Below, one piece after another: positions 19,643 through 29,291 of a stretch of 64,000 nucleotides of DNA. Both the position numbers and the translations under genes were made by a program. Source of the DNA: Desulfococcus multivorans (GTDB lineage Bacteria; Desulfobacterota; Desulfobacteria; Desulfobacterales; Desulfococcaceae). Under the pieces are notes generated by a model. It ran no database searches and was not told the DNA's origin. It saw nothing but the letters and a program-made list of their open reading frames with translations. Position 1 is the first letter of the stretch. Each line of letters starts with the position of its first letter. The stretch is from NCBI RefSeq assembly GCF_001854245.1, contig NZ_CP015381.1, positions 832,001 through 896,000 on the forward strand. The letters are read 5' to 3'.

Positions 19643-19978
19643 ATGAACTTTTTGCTCAACATCCTCTTTTTTTCGGCGGCGGTCTTTATCGTCGCCAATA
19701 TCATGCCCACCATCAGAATCAAGAACTACGGCACCGCTGTTGTCGTCGCATTGGTTTACAGCGTGATCAGTTTTCTGGTGGGGTGGCTCCTCACGATTCT
19801 TGCCTTTCCCTTCATCGTGATCACATTCGGCCTGTTTACCTTTGTGGTGAACGCGATCCTGCTGTGGCTGACGGACAAGTTCCTCGACGATTTCGAGATC
19901 GACGGTTTCGGCAGCACCCTGATCGCGGCCTTCCTGATCAGTTTGATCAACAGCGGACTGCGGTGGTTGTTGCTGTGA
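19643..19978 (+). CDS. Holin-superfamily IV-like (YvlD/DUF360) membrane protein
   Basis: This 111-residue protein is almost entirely hydrophobic, with four predicted membrane helices and the family pattern NIMPTIRIKNYGTAVVVALVYS near the start and FGLFTFVVNAILLWLTDKF in the middle. Chromosomal members of this family (YvlD-like) are not phage lysis proteins; their role in the envelope is not settled. AGAAGGAG lies seven bases before the ATG. It follows mtgA on the same strand. Confidence 0.8.
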   Translation: MNFLLNILFFSAAVFIVANIMPTIRIKNYGTAVVVALVYSVISFLVGWLLTILAFPFIVITFGLFTFVVNAILLWLTDKFLDDFEIDGFGSTLIAAFLISLINSGLRWLLL

Positions 19979-20202
19979 TCGGGATCGACGTCAACTTTCG
20001 TCAAGCCTTTCCGGCAGCGGACGATTTCGGGAGACAGCCGGGAAAATTATGTCGTCAACGGGTGACAGATAAAACCGATAATATCCATCGGTCACGTGGC
20101 GTTATGACAAGACCGTCTGCCCCGATGGAATGGCTGCTGATACGGGATGGATCGGCGATGCGAACATATTGAAAGGAACGCTGGATATCAGGGGAAGAAG
20201 CT

Positions 20203-21276
20203 ATGCCTATGGATGACATGCCGAAACTCTTCCACGACCAATCGGCTAAAACCGGGCTGTCGCCGGGGTCTCTGATCCATGTGGGCGACCGGATCACCGA
20301 GCGGGTGAGGATCACGATTCTGAATTACGATGATGACCGGTTTGACATGCGGGAAGGCGTGACCCCGGAGGATGTGGTCGGCTGTCGCAACGGCGACGGC
20401 GTGACATGGATACAGGTCCGGGGGCTGCACCAGCCCGAGATCCTGGAAGCGATCGGCGGCCGCTACGGACTTCACCTGCTCATGATGGAAGATATCCTGA
20501 ACACCGGGCAGCGACCCAAGACCGAGACCTTTGAAAGCTGTCTCTTCACGGTGCTGAAAAGCTTCAGAGACCGTGAAAATGCAGTCTGGGGGGAACAGAT
20601 CAGCATTGTTCTTGGCAAGAATTTCGTGATCTCTTTCCAGGAGAGCGATCAGGATCTTTTTGAAACGGTGGTTCGTCGGCTTAAAAACAAGATGGGGCGA
20701 ATCCGGCACATGGGCAGCGACTATCTCGCCTATTCACTCATGGACACCATTGTCGACCACTATTTCGAGGTGGTCGACCTCATGGCCGACGAGATCGAGC
20801 GGATCGAGGAAAGGCTTACGGCAAACCCCGAGACGGAGATCCTGGAGGCCGTCTACCAGCTCAAGCGGGAAATCCTTTATCTGCGAAAACACATCTTCCC
20901 CATGCGGGACGTGACGCTGCGCCTGGAGAAGGGCGACAGCCCCCTGATCCGGGAAAGCAGCCGCTTCTACTTGCGGGATCTCTACGATCACATCATCCAG
21001 ATCACCGATACCATCGAAACCTTTCGGGAGACGGCTACGAGTCTCCTGGAACTCTACCACACCAGCGTCAGCAACCGGATGAACGAGGTGATGAAGGTCC
21101 TCACCATCATCTCCACCATTTTCATTCCCTTGAGCTTTCTTGCCGGAGTCTACGGTATGAATTTCAAGTACATGCCCGAGTTGGAATTCCGGTGGAGCTA
21201 CGGAATATTCTGGTTTGTCATTCTTGTCGCCGCCGGGGCCATGATACTCTATTTTCGTCGGAAAAAATGGTTTTAG
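20203..21276 (+). CDS. corA: CorA-type magnesium/cobalt transporter
   Basis: This 357-residue channel has the CorA layout: an N-terminal cytoplasmic alpha/beta domain, a long helical stalk (about residues 165-290), and two C-terminal membrane helices with the pore signature YGMNF between them. A basic end (YFRRKKWF) follows the last helix. Length and GMN motif fit a bona fide CorA pentamer subunit taking up Mg2+ and possibly Co2+. It ends three bases before the convergent PEP carboxylase gene. The 224 bases upstream show no obvious Mg-sensing riboswitch. Confidence 0.92.
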   Translation: MPMDDMPKLFHDQSAKTGLSPGSLIHVGDRITERVRITILNYDDDRFDMREGVTPEDVVGCRNGDGVTWIQVRGLHQPEILEAIGGRYGLHLLMMEDILNTGQRPKTETFESCLFTVLKSFRDRENAVWGEQISIVLGKNFVISFQESDQDLFETVVRRLKNKMGRIRHMGSDYLAYSLMDTIVDHYFEVVDLMADEIERIEERLTANPETEILEAVYQLKREILYLRKHIFPMRDVTLRLEKGDSPLIRESSRFYLRDLYDHIIQITDTIETFRETATSLLELYHTSVSNRMNEVMKVLTIISTIFIPLSFLAGVYGMNFKYMPELEFRWSYGIFWFVILVAAGAMILYFRRKKWF

Positions 21277-21279
21277 AGG

Positions 21280-24132
21280 CTACCCCGTGCTCTGCATGGC
21301 CGCCGCGATGCCGTTGATGCTGAGGAAGAGGGCGTGGCGGAGAGCCCCGAGGGCGTCATCGTCCGCCCCGGCGTCGCGCCATCGCCTGAGAAGTTCGATC
21401 TGGACCAGATTCAGGACGTGGGTGTAGGGGGTCCGCAGTCGGATAGACTTCTGGATCACCTGCTGGTTTTCCATGAGGGCCGCCTGCTCCGTTACGGCGA
21501 GAATCGCTTTTTCCGCCCGTTCGAATTCCGCGGCGATGCGGTTATGGAAAGAAAGCGATGACTGCCGGTCATAGAAGGCGGCCACGGTCAGATGAGTCCG
21601 CGCCATCTCCAGTTGGACGTTGTTGATCAGGTTCCGAAAGAAGGGCCAGCCGCGCCACATCTCCCGGAGCATGCCGAGGGCGTCGGGACGCGCTTCCATG
21701 ACCGTCGAGAGGGCTGTCCCGATGCCGTACCATCCCGGAACGTTGTATCGGGTCTGGGTCCAGGCAAAGACCCATGGAATGGCTCGCAGATCGTCAAATT
21801 GGACCTTTCGGGCCGATTTTCTCGAGATGGGCCGTGAGGCGATGGGCAGGCGGCCGATATGCTCCATGGGCGTTACGGTCTGATACCAGTTCCAGAACGC
21901 CGGATCGTCGATAAGATCCCTGTAGGCGGCCATGGCCTTTTGTGAGATCGCCTCCATCGTCTCCCGCATGGGGGGGCTGCATTCGATGCCGCAGTGATCG
22001 GGACTCGCGGCCTGGAGAACGGCGCTGACGATTTGTTCCAGGTGTCTTCGGGCGATGGGGGCCTGGGCATACCGGAAGGAGATGACCTCCCCCTGTTCCG
22101 TGAATCGGATCCGGCCGTTCTGGCTCTGGGCCGGCATGGCGAGGATGGCCTGATTGGCCCGTCCTCCGCCCCGTCCCACGCTGCCGCCCCGCCCGTGGAA
22201 GAAGCGGAAGTCGACATCGTGATCCCGGCAGATGTCGGCCAGGGTGCTGAGGCTTTTCTCCAGGGACCAGTTGGCCGTCCAGTAGCCGCCGTCCTTGTTG
22301 CTGTCGGAATATCCGAGCATGATCTCCTGAAAATTCCCCCGGGCCGCCAGGTGCCGCTGGTAGATGGGGTTCTGGAAGATTTCGGCCATGAGTTCGCCCG
22401 AACGTTCCAGATCCTGGATGGTCTCAAAGAGAGGGACGATGTCCAGCCGGCTGTCGACGGCGCCGTCCCTGATACCCCATAGGCCGGCCTCCTTGGCCAG
22501 GAGGAGTACCTCGAGCATGTCGCTTACGCCATGGGTCATGCTGATGACATAGCTTTGGACGGCCCCCGGAGCCGCATCCCGGATGAGGGTCATGACGGTG
22601 ATCACGTCCGCGGTTGCCGAAGACAGTTCGGTCCTGCAGCCGACCAGAGGGCGGGGATTTTCCAGCTCCGTCGCCAGGAGCTGGATCTTTTCGTCCTCGG
22701 GGAGACTCGCGTAATCCACTACGGTGCCTGCCTGCCGCAAAAGCTCCGCAAGGGCCTGTTCATGGACCTGGCTGTGCTGCCGGATATCCAGGGCGATGAA
22801 ATGGAACCCGAACACCCTGGCGCGGATGATGAGATCGTTCAGACGGCCTTCCCGCGCGACAGCCCCGAGCCCGGCGCTTGCAAGCGCATCCCGGATGAGG
22901 CAGAGGTCGGTTTCGAAGTCTTGTGCGGTATAGCCTGCCTCCGATGGGTCGGCCAGGAGCCGGTCGATCTTTTCGATCATACAGCTCAGCTTGACCCGCA
23001 GGGGTTCGTGCCGATAGCGGTGGAGAAACTGAGGGTCGAGTCGGACGGTGTCGGTCTCTCCGGCGATATTTTCAGCCACGGCCGGGGGAAACGGCGCTCG
23101 GAGGGCCGAAACGCTCATCTGTTGCCAGAGGGCTTGAAGCTCCTCCCGGTATTTCTCGAGAACGGCCTTCCGATAAACGGCCAGGGCCTCTCGGGTCACC
23201 TCCGGCGTCACCAGGGGGTTGCCGTCCCGGTCGCCCCCGATCCAGGTGCGGTAGCAGAGAAACGGTGGAAGATCGGGCGCTTTGCCGTAATAGGTTTCAA
23301 AAGCCTCTTGCATGTCGGCGAAAATCCTGGGGATGGTCTCCCAAATCGACGTGGTGCAGTAGTAGAGTCCGTTTTCGATCTCGTCTTCGACCCGAAGACG
23401 ATCGGCCCGGATATCGTCGGTGACCATGAGAAGCGTGATCTCCCGGTGGATTCTGCCGATTCGTTTTCCGATCTCCGCAGCGGACAGGCCGATGTCCGGC
23501 GAGACCTTCGCGAGGAGCCGGGCGATCTCGTTCTGCTTGAACAGAATACTGCCGCGTCGCGCTTCCGTGGGGTGGGCGGTGAGCGTGGGTTCGATCTCCA
23601 CGCGATCGACGAGAGTCCTGACCGATTCGTACGACTGCCTCGACGTCTTGAGCTTGAACACGGCCTCCAGTATCGATTCGCTCCGGGGTGTTTGGTCGGT
23701 CTGGCTGCGCTCGGCCTCAGCGTTGATGCGTGCAATCTCACGGCGCTCGGCCTCGTTGGTCAGATGGAAAAAAGCCGTATAGGCGCGGATGAGCCAAAAG
23801 ATGTCGTCCAGATCGAGGGAATGGATTCGGTGATATATCTCTTCGAAGAGGACCGGGTCCCGGGAGGCCTCAGCCGCCTTGGCATGGTGTCTCAGATCCT
23901 CCACCAGGGAGAAGATGCCTTCTCCGGCCTGTTCTCGTATGACATTGCCCAGGATACGTCCCAGGAGATTGACGTGGTACCTGAGGGGCGCGGATACGCC
24001 GCCCCCCGCATCGATATCGAAACCGCTCAATTCACGCATGATGCCGTTGTCCTTGAAGATGGTTCTGGATGGAAGATCGCCGATTCGGCCCTCAATGTCT
24101 GTCTTTCGCACCCTCTGAAAGGTGTTTGTCAT
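21280..24132 (-). CDS. ppc: Phosphoenolpyruvate carboxylase
   Basis: This 950-residue enzyme fixes bicarbonate onto PEP to make oxaloacetate. The catalytic motifs are present: TLTAHPTEARRG (His), GYSDSNKDGGYWTANWSLEK, FFHGRGGSVGRGGGR and the C-terminal QVIQKSIRLRTPYTHVLNLVQIELL. The start is the ATG at 24132, which overlaps the cytochrome b561 stop by four bases (ATGA) and gives a normal length; a longer open frame to 24471 runs through the b561 gene in another frame and is not real. Together with malic enzyme it sets C3/C4 balance. Coupling to a cytochrome b561 gene is unusual. Confidence 0.95.
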   Translation of the reverse strand: MTNTFQRVRKTDIEGRIGDLPSRTIFKDNGIMRELSGFDIDAGGGVSAPLRYHVNLLGRILGNVIREQAGEGIFSLVEDLRHHAKAAEASRDPVLFEEIYHRIHSLDLDDIFWLIRAYTAFFHLTNEAERREIARINAEAERSQTDQTPRSESILEAVFKLKTSRQSYESVRTLVDRVEIEPTLTAHPTEARRGSILFKQNEIARLLAKVSPDIGLSAAEIGKRIGRIHREITLLMVTDDIRADRLRVEDEIENGLYYCTTSIWETIPRIFADMQEAFETYYGKAPDLPPFLCYRTWIGGDRDGNPLVTPEVTREALAVYRKAVLEKYREELQALWQQMSVSALRAPFPPAVAENIAGETDTVRLDPQFLHRYRHEPLRVKLSCMIEKIDRLLADPSEAGYTAQDFETDLCLIRDALASAGLGAVAREGRLNDLIIRARVFGFHFIALDIRQHSQVHEQALAELLRQAGTVVDYASLPEDEKIQLLATELENPRPLVGCRTELSSATADVITVMTLIRDAAPGAVQSYVISMTHGVSDMLEVLLLAKEAGLWGIRDGAVDSRLDIVPLFETIQDLERSGELMAEIFQNPIYQRHLAARGNFQEIMLGYSDSNKDGGYWTANWSLEKSLSTLADICRDHDVDFRFFHGRGGSVGRGGGRANQAILAMPAQSQNGRIRFTEQGEVISFRYAQAPIARRHLEQIVSAVLQAASPDHCGIECSPPMRETMEAISQKAMAAYRDLIDDPAFWNWYQTVTPMEHIGRLPIASRPISRKSARKVQFDDLRAIPWVFAWTQTRYNVPGWYGIGTALSTVMEARPDALGMLREMWRGWPFFRNLINNVQLEMARTHLTVAAFYDRQSSLSFHNRIAAEFERAEKAILAVTEQAALMENQQVIQKSIRLRTPYTHVLNLVQIELLRRWRDAGADDDALGALRHALFLSINGIAAAMQSTG

Positions 24133-24668
24133 TTCCCCGAAATCATCCGCAATAAGGTCCGGTCCCGGTCGATGTAGTGGTGCTTCACGGCTGCGGCGAT
24201 GTGGATGACGACGCAGACGGCCAACAGGAGCGCGGTGACGGTGTGCATCTGATGGAAGACCGACCCGACGGCGTCGCTCCGGCCCATGATGGTGGGCAAT
24301 GTAAAGAGACCGAATACCCTGACCGGGGATCCGAAGGACTGGGACATGAGGATGCCGAATGTCGGCTGCAGAAAGAGGAGGACATACAGGAAGATGTGCA
24401 TCAGGCGTCCTAACTGGTTCTCCAGGATATTGGGGCCGAGATCCCGCGGTCGGGGATTGATATAGCGCCACCCGAGTCGGAGCGCCGTCAGCAGGAGAAT
24501 GGTGACTCCCGTCGATTTATGCAGACCCGTGATCAGGGATTTGAATCCGCCCCCGGGCAGAATGCCCAGAAGCAGTCCTCCCATGAGCATCCCCAGCACC
24601 ATCAGGGCGACAACCCAGTGGAACAGACGGGAGACCCATCCAAAACTTTCAACCGTGTCTTTGATCAT
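24129..24668 (-). CDS. Cytochrome b561-family membrane protein
   Basis: This 179-residue protein has four membrane helices and four well-placed histidines for two b haems: RLFHWVVAL (helix 1), GLHKSTGV (helix 2), VFHQMHT (helix 4 region) and CVVIHIAAAVKHH at the end. This is the bacterial CybB-like family, which moves electrons between quinol and periplasmic or membrane partners. GGAGGAGG lies five bases before the ATG. It sits between a thioredoxin-reductase-like gene (43 bases upstream) and PEP carboxylase (four-base overlap), all on one strand. Confidence 0.85.
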   Translation of the reverse strand: MIKDTVESFGWVSRLFHWVVALMVLGMLMGGLLLGILPGGGFKSLITGLHKSTGVTILLLTALRLGWRYINPRPRDLGPNILENQLGRLMHIFLYVLLFLQPTFGILMSQSFGSPVRVFGLFTLPTIMGRSDAVGSVFHQMHTVTALLLAVCVVIHIAAAVKHHYIDRDRTLLRMISGK

Positions 24669-24711
24669 ACTGTCCTCCTCCCGCAGAGATAACGGCGCCG
24701 AAGCGCTGTGC

Positions 24712-25614
24712 TTATCTGTATTTTTTGGCGTGCTTCGCAGCGGCGAGGCCCGCTACGCAACCCTCTCCCACGGCCTTGGCCACCTGCCAGGGCGGTCCGG
24801 TGATATCCCCCGCAGCGAAGATTCCCGGAATGTTGGTGTGCTGGTCGTCGTCCGTCAGGATGTATTTATATTGCTCTGAATCGAGTTCCACCCCCAGGGC
24901 GGCCGCCAACTCCACAGCCCCCTTTGCACCGGTTTCGATGAAAACACCTGCCACGCCGATCCGACTGCCGTCGTCCAGTCTTACCGCCTCCACCGCCGCA
25001 TTTCCGTAGATTTCCTTCACTGCCCGGTTCTCGTGGAGTTTGATGTCCGATGCGCGAACCTGGTTTTCGAGTTTTTTGGCGACCTCGAGATTTCCACAGA
25101 TCAGATGGACCTCCGAGGCGTAGAAGACCAGCGTCAGAGCCCCGGAGACCGCAGCGGAAGCGTTTCCCACGATGGCTACGGGAACGCCCTTGTAAAAGCC
25201 GGCGTCACAATCCACGCAGTAGCTCACCCCTTTGCCGAGAAATTCCTTTTCTCCGGGAACGCCCAATCGGTTGCGGGATATTCCCATGGCCATGATCAGG
25301 GATCGGGTCCGGATGGTCCGACCGCTCTCCGTTTCTATGGTGAAGCCGTCGTCTTCGCCGATGCTCCGGATCACGTCTTCATGCAGAAACCGTGCGCCGG
25401 CATCGGATGCCTGGCGAATGCCCTGCTGCAGAAATTCCTGGCCCGTCACCTTCTCCAGGCAGCAATAATTTTCAAGATGTGCCCGGTAAAGACTTGATTT
25501 CACATCTCTTCCCATCACGAGCACGGAGACCTTGGCCCGTGCGGCGTGGATGGCCGCCTGAAGCCCGGCAGGGCCCGTTCCGAGTACAACGACATCGTAA
25601 GATTCCGAACGCAT
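24712..25614 (-). CDS. Thioredoxin-reductase-like FAD/NAD(P) oxidoreductase
   Basis: This 300-residue flavoprotein has an N-terminal FAD-binding GTGPAGLQAA, a second dinucleotide site around GNASAAVSG, the redox pair CVDC in VSYCVDCDAG, and the C-terminal FAD motif GIFAAGDITG. Length and the CxxC position fit thioredoxin reductases, though the central NADPH motif is GNASAA rather than GGGxSA/G, so the electron donor or partner may differ. GGAGGAGG five bases upstream sets the ATG at 25614. It is probably the first gene of an operon with the b561 and ppc genes. No thioredoxin gene lies beside it. Confidence 0.85.
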   Translation of the reverse strand: MRSESYDVVVLGTGPAGLQAAIHAARAKVSVLVMGRDVKSSLYRAHLENYCCLEKVTGQEFLQQGIRQASDAGARFLHEDVIRSIGEDDGFTIETESGRTIRTRSLIMAMGISRNRLGVPGEKEFLGKGVSYCVDCDAGFYKGVPVAIVGNASAAVSGALTLVFYASEVHLICGNLEVAKKLENQVRASDIKLHENRAVKEIYGNAAVEAVRLDDGSRIGVAGVFIETGAKGAVELAAALGVELDSEQYKYILTDDDQHTNIPGIFAAGDITGPPWQVAKAVGEGCVAGLAAAKHAKKYR

Positions 25615-25860
25615 AGGATCCTCCTCCTTTTTCTGCTTAGGCTCCCCCATAACATTGCCAAGGTATGCATCTTCCCGAAAAGAATCAAGACGGAAAACCG
25701 GACGAACACCTTTGATGATGGGCGCATTGACGGTGTCTCCTCTTTTGGCGCCGAGATACATTTCAAAATTTGGACGGCAGCGGCCGAATAGCATTTGCAA
25801 CCCATGAGAAAAAACGATAAAAAAATAGAGACACAACGATTGACAGGGAAGGAGACGCAC

Positions 25861-28410
25861 ATGGATCGATCGGCTGAGGGACACCTCACGGGTTTGACCG
25901 ACGCGGAGGTTCGGGCGCGCCTGGATAGAGACGGCTATAACGAGCTTCCCGCCGCCGGAAAACGGCAGGTCTGGGACATCGCGTGGGAGGTGGTCCGGGA
26001 GCCCATGTTCCTCCTGCTCCTGGCCTGTGGTCTGATCTACCTCCTTTCAGGCGAGATCCAGGAGGCCGTGATGCTGTTGGGGTTCGTCTTCGTCGTCATG
26101 GGGATCACCTTCTACCAGGAACGAAAGACCGAACGGGCCCTGGAATCCCTCCGGGATCTCTCCAGCCCCCGGGCCCTGGTCATCCGAAACGACGAAAAGA
26201 TCCGCATCCCCGGACGTGAGGTGGTGCGGGGCGACATGCTCCTGCTGGAGGAGGGGGATCGTGTTGCCGCGGATGCAACCCTGGTGTCGGCGTTTAATCT
26301 GTCGGTGGACGAATCCCTCCTGACCGGCGAGTCGGTCCCGGTCCGTAAGCAGGCGGCGACGGACGAAAGCAGCGAGACGGCACCGCCGGGGGGAGACGAT
26401 CTCCCTTTTGTTTATTCCGGGTCACTTGTGGTGAGCGGTCGAGGGATTGCCCGGGTTACGGCTACGGGGTCGGCCACGGAGATGGGCAAGATCGGCCGGG
26501 CTCTCCAGACCCTGACGCCCGAGGACACGCCGCTTCAGCGGCAGACCGGCCGGCTGGTGCGTCGCTTGGCGGCTGTGGGTGTCGTGCTATGCATCGTGGT
26601 GATCATTGCCTATGGGATGACCCGGGAGGACTGGCTTCACGGATTCCTGGCCGGCCTTTCTCTTGCCATGGCGATGCTTCCGGAGGAGTTTCCGGTGGTG
26701 ATGACCATCTTCCTCGCCCTGGGTGCCTGGCGGATTTCCCGCTACCGGGTGCTGACCCGTCGAATGTCCGCCGTCGAAACCATTGGGGCCGCCTCGGTTC
26801 TGTGCGTGGATAAGACGGGCACCCTGACCCTCAACCGCATGACGGTGAGCGATCTATACGCCGACGGACGGTTCTTGACGGTGGATGACGGTGTCGACGA
26901 CCTTCCCGAGGCCTTTCACGAGGTGGTGGAGTACAGCCTCCTGGCCAGCCCCGCCGATCCCTTCGATCCCATGGAAAAAGCCATGAAATCCCTGGGTGAG
27001 ACAACCCTTGCGCAGACCGAGCACCTCCACGACGACTGGGAACTGTTGCGGGAGTATCCGCTCTCTCGGGATCTGTTGGCCATGTCTCGAGTCTGGCGAT
27101 CGCCGGACGGGAAAGATCTCATCATTGCGGCCAAAGGCGCGCCCGAGGCCATCGCCGACCTGTGTCATTTCAGTCCGGAGCAGACTACGGCTCTGATGGA
27201 ACCCATCAACGCCCTGAGCGAAAAGGGCCGCCGCGTCATCGGGGTGGCCGGGGCACGGTTCCGAAAGCCCGAGCTTCCCGGCGAACAACATGATTTCTCT
27301 TTTCGGTTCATCGGGCTTCTGGGCCTGTCGGACCCGGTAAGATCCGGTGTCGCCGAAGCTGTCCAGGAGTGCTACGCAGGCGGTATCCGAACCATCATGA
27401 TTACCGGAGACTATCCGGGCACGGCCCGGAACATCGCCCGTCGGATCGGCCTGAAAAACCCCGACGACTGCATCACCGGTCCCGATCTCGTGCGGATGAG
27501 TGACGCCGAACTGGCCGAAGGCATCCGGAAGGTCAATATCTTCGCCCGTATGGTGCCGGAGCAAAAGCTGCGCCTGGTGACGGCCCTGAAGGCGGCCGGC
27601 GAGGTGGTGGCCATGACCGGCGACGGCGTGAACGACGCTCCGGCCCTGAAGGCCGCTCATATCGGGATCGCCATGGGCGGTCGGGGAACCGATGTGGCTC
27701 GGGAGTCCGCCGCCCTGGTGCTCCTGGACGACGATTTCGCATCCATTGTCAAGGCGATTCGAATGGGACGCCGGATTTTCGACAACCTCAAGAAAGCGAT
27801 GCGCTATATCTTTTCGGTTCACGTGCCGATCGCCGGAATGTCCCTCATCCCGGTGCTCTTCGAATGGCCTCTGGCGCTTTTTCCGGTCCATATCGTCTTT
27901 CTGGAACTTATCATCGATCCGGCCTGTTCGGTGGTCTTCGAGGCCGAGGCCGCCGAGGCGGACTGTATGAAAAAGCCTCCCCGGGACCTCTCCGAGCCCT
28001 TGTTCGGACGACGATCCGTTTTGCTCAGCCTGACCCAGGGGTTGGTGATTCTGGCGGCGGTCGTCGTCGTTTACCGGTGGGCCCTCTCGGACCACGGCGC
28101 GCATTGCGCCCGCTGTCTGGCGTTCATGACCCTGGTCCTGTCCAATCTCGCGCTCATCTTTACCAACCGGTCCGCGACGCGATCGATCCCGTCAATGCTG
28201 AAGGTCCCCAACGCGGCTCTGTGGTGGATCAGCGGGGGCACCGCGGCCATGCTGACCGTTGTCATGTCGACCCCGTTTTTTCAGCGCCTTTTCAAGTTCC
28301 GGCCCGTACCGCTGGATGATCTTCTCTACTGTCTTGCCGCCGCTCTTTTCTGTACGATGATTCTGGAGGGACTCAAGATCCCCGCTGTCCGTCGTATCAT
28401 GGGGGTGTAG
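25861..28410 (+). CDS. Cation-transporting P-type ATPase (P2-like)
   Basis: This 849-residue ion pump has the full P-type set: TGES actuator loop at about residues 155-158, the phosphorylated Asp317 in CVDKTGTLT, KGAPE nucleotide site, and MTGDGVNDAPALK. N-terminal LTDAEVRARLDRDGYNELP is the cation-ATPase leader found in P2 pumps. The helix-4 motif is PEEFP where SERCA-type calcium pumps have PEGLP or PEALP. The C-terminal membrane domain has about six helices. Ion specificity (Ca2+, Mn2+, K+/Na+ or other) cannot be assigned with this motif. AAGGAG six bases upstream fixes the ATG at 25861. Confidence 0.88.
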   Translation: MDRSAEGHLTGLTDAEVRARLDRDGYNELPAAGKRQVWDIAWEVVREPMFLLLLACGLIYLLSGEIQEAVMLLGFVFVVMGITFYQERKTERALESLRDLSSPRALVIRNDEKIRIPGREVVRGDMLLLEEGDRVAADATLVSAFNLSVDESLLTGESVPVRKQAATDESSETAPPGGDDLPFVYSGSLVVSGRGIARVTATGSATEMGKIGRALQTLTPEDTPLQRQTGRLVRRLAAVGVVLCIVVIIAYGMTREDWLHGFLAGLSLAMAMLPEEFPVVMTIFLALGAWRISRYRVLTRRMSAVETIGAASVLCVDKTGTLTLNRMTVSDLYADGRFLTVDDGVDDLPEAFHEVVEYSLLASPADPFDPMEKAMKSLGETTLAQTEHLHDDWELLREYPLSRDLLAMSRVWRSPDGKDLIIAAKGAPEAIADLCHFSPEQTTALMEPINALSEKGRRVIGVAGARFRKPELPGEQHDFSFRFIGLLGLSDPVRSGVAEAVQECYAGGIRTIMITGDYPGTARNIARRIGLKNPDDCITGPDLVRMSDAELAEGIRKVNIFARMVPEQKLRLVTALKAAGEVVAMTGDGVNDAPALKAAHIGIAMGGRGTDVARESAALVLLDDDFASIVKAIRMGRRIFDNLKKAMRYIFSVHVPIAGMSLIPVLFEWPLALFPVHIVFLELIIDPACSVVFEAEAAEADCMKKPPRDLSEPLFGRRSVLLSLTQGLVILAAVVVVYRWALSDHGAHCARCLAFMTLVLSNLALIFTNRSATRSIPSMLKVPNAALWWISGGTAAMLTVVMSTPFFQRLFKFRPVPLDDLLYCLAAALFCTMILEGLKIPAVRRIMGV

Positions 28411-28444
28411 CCGCCGTTTCAGCAGGGGATCATGTGTTTCAGAC

Positions 28445-28990
28445 TCAGCCTCCCGCCTTGGCGGCGGACTCGACCCCCTTGCTGAAGTCTGTGGGAACCG
28501 TCGTCGCCCGACCGGCCAGATCACGGTCGATCATCATCAGTCCGTGGGGACTTTCCTGGACGAGTTTGAGCTGGGCGATGATGTCGTTGTCGTTTTCCTC
28601 CTCTTCCACCTGCTCGGTCACATACCACTGAAGGAAGATCTGGGTGGCGTGATCTTTTTCGGCGATGGCCGTTTCCATGAGGCTGTTGATGGACTGGGTA
28701 ATGAACTGTTCATGCTCCAAGGTCCTGGTCATCATGTCGAGGGGAGAGGCAAACGTCGCCGCCGGTTCGGCGATGGCTTTCAGGGAGATCTTGCCGCCCT
28801 GTCGCCCGATATACTCGTAAAATTTCATAGCATGATACATTTCTTCATGATACTGCACCATAAACCAATTGGCGAACCCTTTGAGCCCCATTTCAGAGCA
28901 CTGGTTCGACATGGACATGTAAAGGTAGGCCGAATACATTTCCCTGTTGATCTGTTCGTTCAAGGCGTCGTTCATCTTTGGGCTCAACAT
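28445..28990 (-). CDS. ftn: Ferritin
   Basis: This 181-residue protein is a non-haem ferritin that oxidises and stores iron in a 24-subunit shell. Ferroxidase-centre ligands are visible in the four-helix bundle: Glu in INREMYSAYLYMSM, the HEEMYHAMKFYEYI pair, and Glu and Gln residues in YVTEQVEEEENDNDI. Length is normal for FtnA. GAGGAG lies eight bases before the ATG. It converges on the P-type ATPase with a 34-base gap. Iron storage here and FeoAB at 35.8-38.5 kb suggest an iron-rich anaerobic lifestyle. Confidence 0.93.
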   Translation of the reverse strand: MLSPKMNDALNEQINREMYSAYLYMSMSNQCSEMGLKGFANWFMVQYHEEMYHAMKFYEYIGRQGGKISLKAIAEPAATFASPLDMMTRTLEHEQFITQSINSLMETAIAEKDHATQIFLQWYVTEQVEEEENDNDIIAQLKLVQESPHGLMMIDRDLAGRATTVPTDFSKGVESAAKAGG

Positions 28991-29291
28991 CGCAGAATCT
29001 CCTCTTTAATGAAAGGTTTCCCGGTTCATCGTTTCGGGTGGTCACGGTTCAATTCAAACAGGCACACAAAATTGATCATCTCAACTTTCGACGTTCGCGA
29101 TGACGGCCGGAAAGTTGAATATCACCATTATTAGTATGATCTTCGAAATATCAAGCCGGGGTATCGGCAAAATTCCTGAAGGAAGAGAGGGGGGATCTTC
29201 AGGACGCCTTTCGGGAACAACAAGGGGGTGCCGGGGGGCGGGAAAAATCGCCGAAGCCGCGGATGCTCCGGCGATCCAGCGGAATACTTTC
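28991..29291. other. Intergenic region with a short derivative of the miniature element
   Basis: About 300 bases between the ferritin start and the cytochrome c end. It should contain the ferritin promoter, which I could not define. It also holds TCAACTTTC (29081-29089) and the inverted GAAAGTTGA (29110-29118), a 20-base spacer between them. The remainder is G-rich with no recognised feature. Confidence 0.45.
29081..29118. repeat. Miniature inverted-repeat element, short derivative
   Basis: TCAACTTTC and GAAAGTTGA enclose 20 bases that retain the CGATGACGGCCGG part of the longer copies. The left arm is again preceded by TC/CT and continues as CGAC. Most of the spacer and the inner arms are missing, so this is an internally deleted copy. 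No flanking direct repeat is evident. Confidence 0.5.

Noticed and set aside
19979-20202. Possible Mg-responsive riboswitch before corA
   Set aside because: No conserved M-box-like helices could be recognised by eye.
24133-24471. N-terminal extension of PEP carboxylase
   Set aside because: It lies in another frame over the cytochrome b561 gene and would give an abnormal 1063-residue enzyme; the ATGA-overlap start is better.
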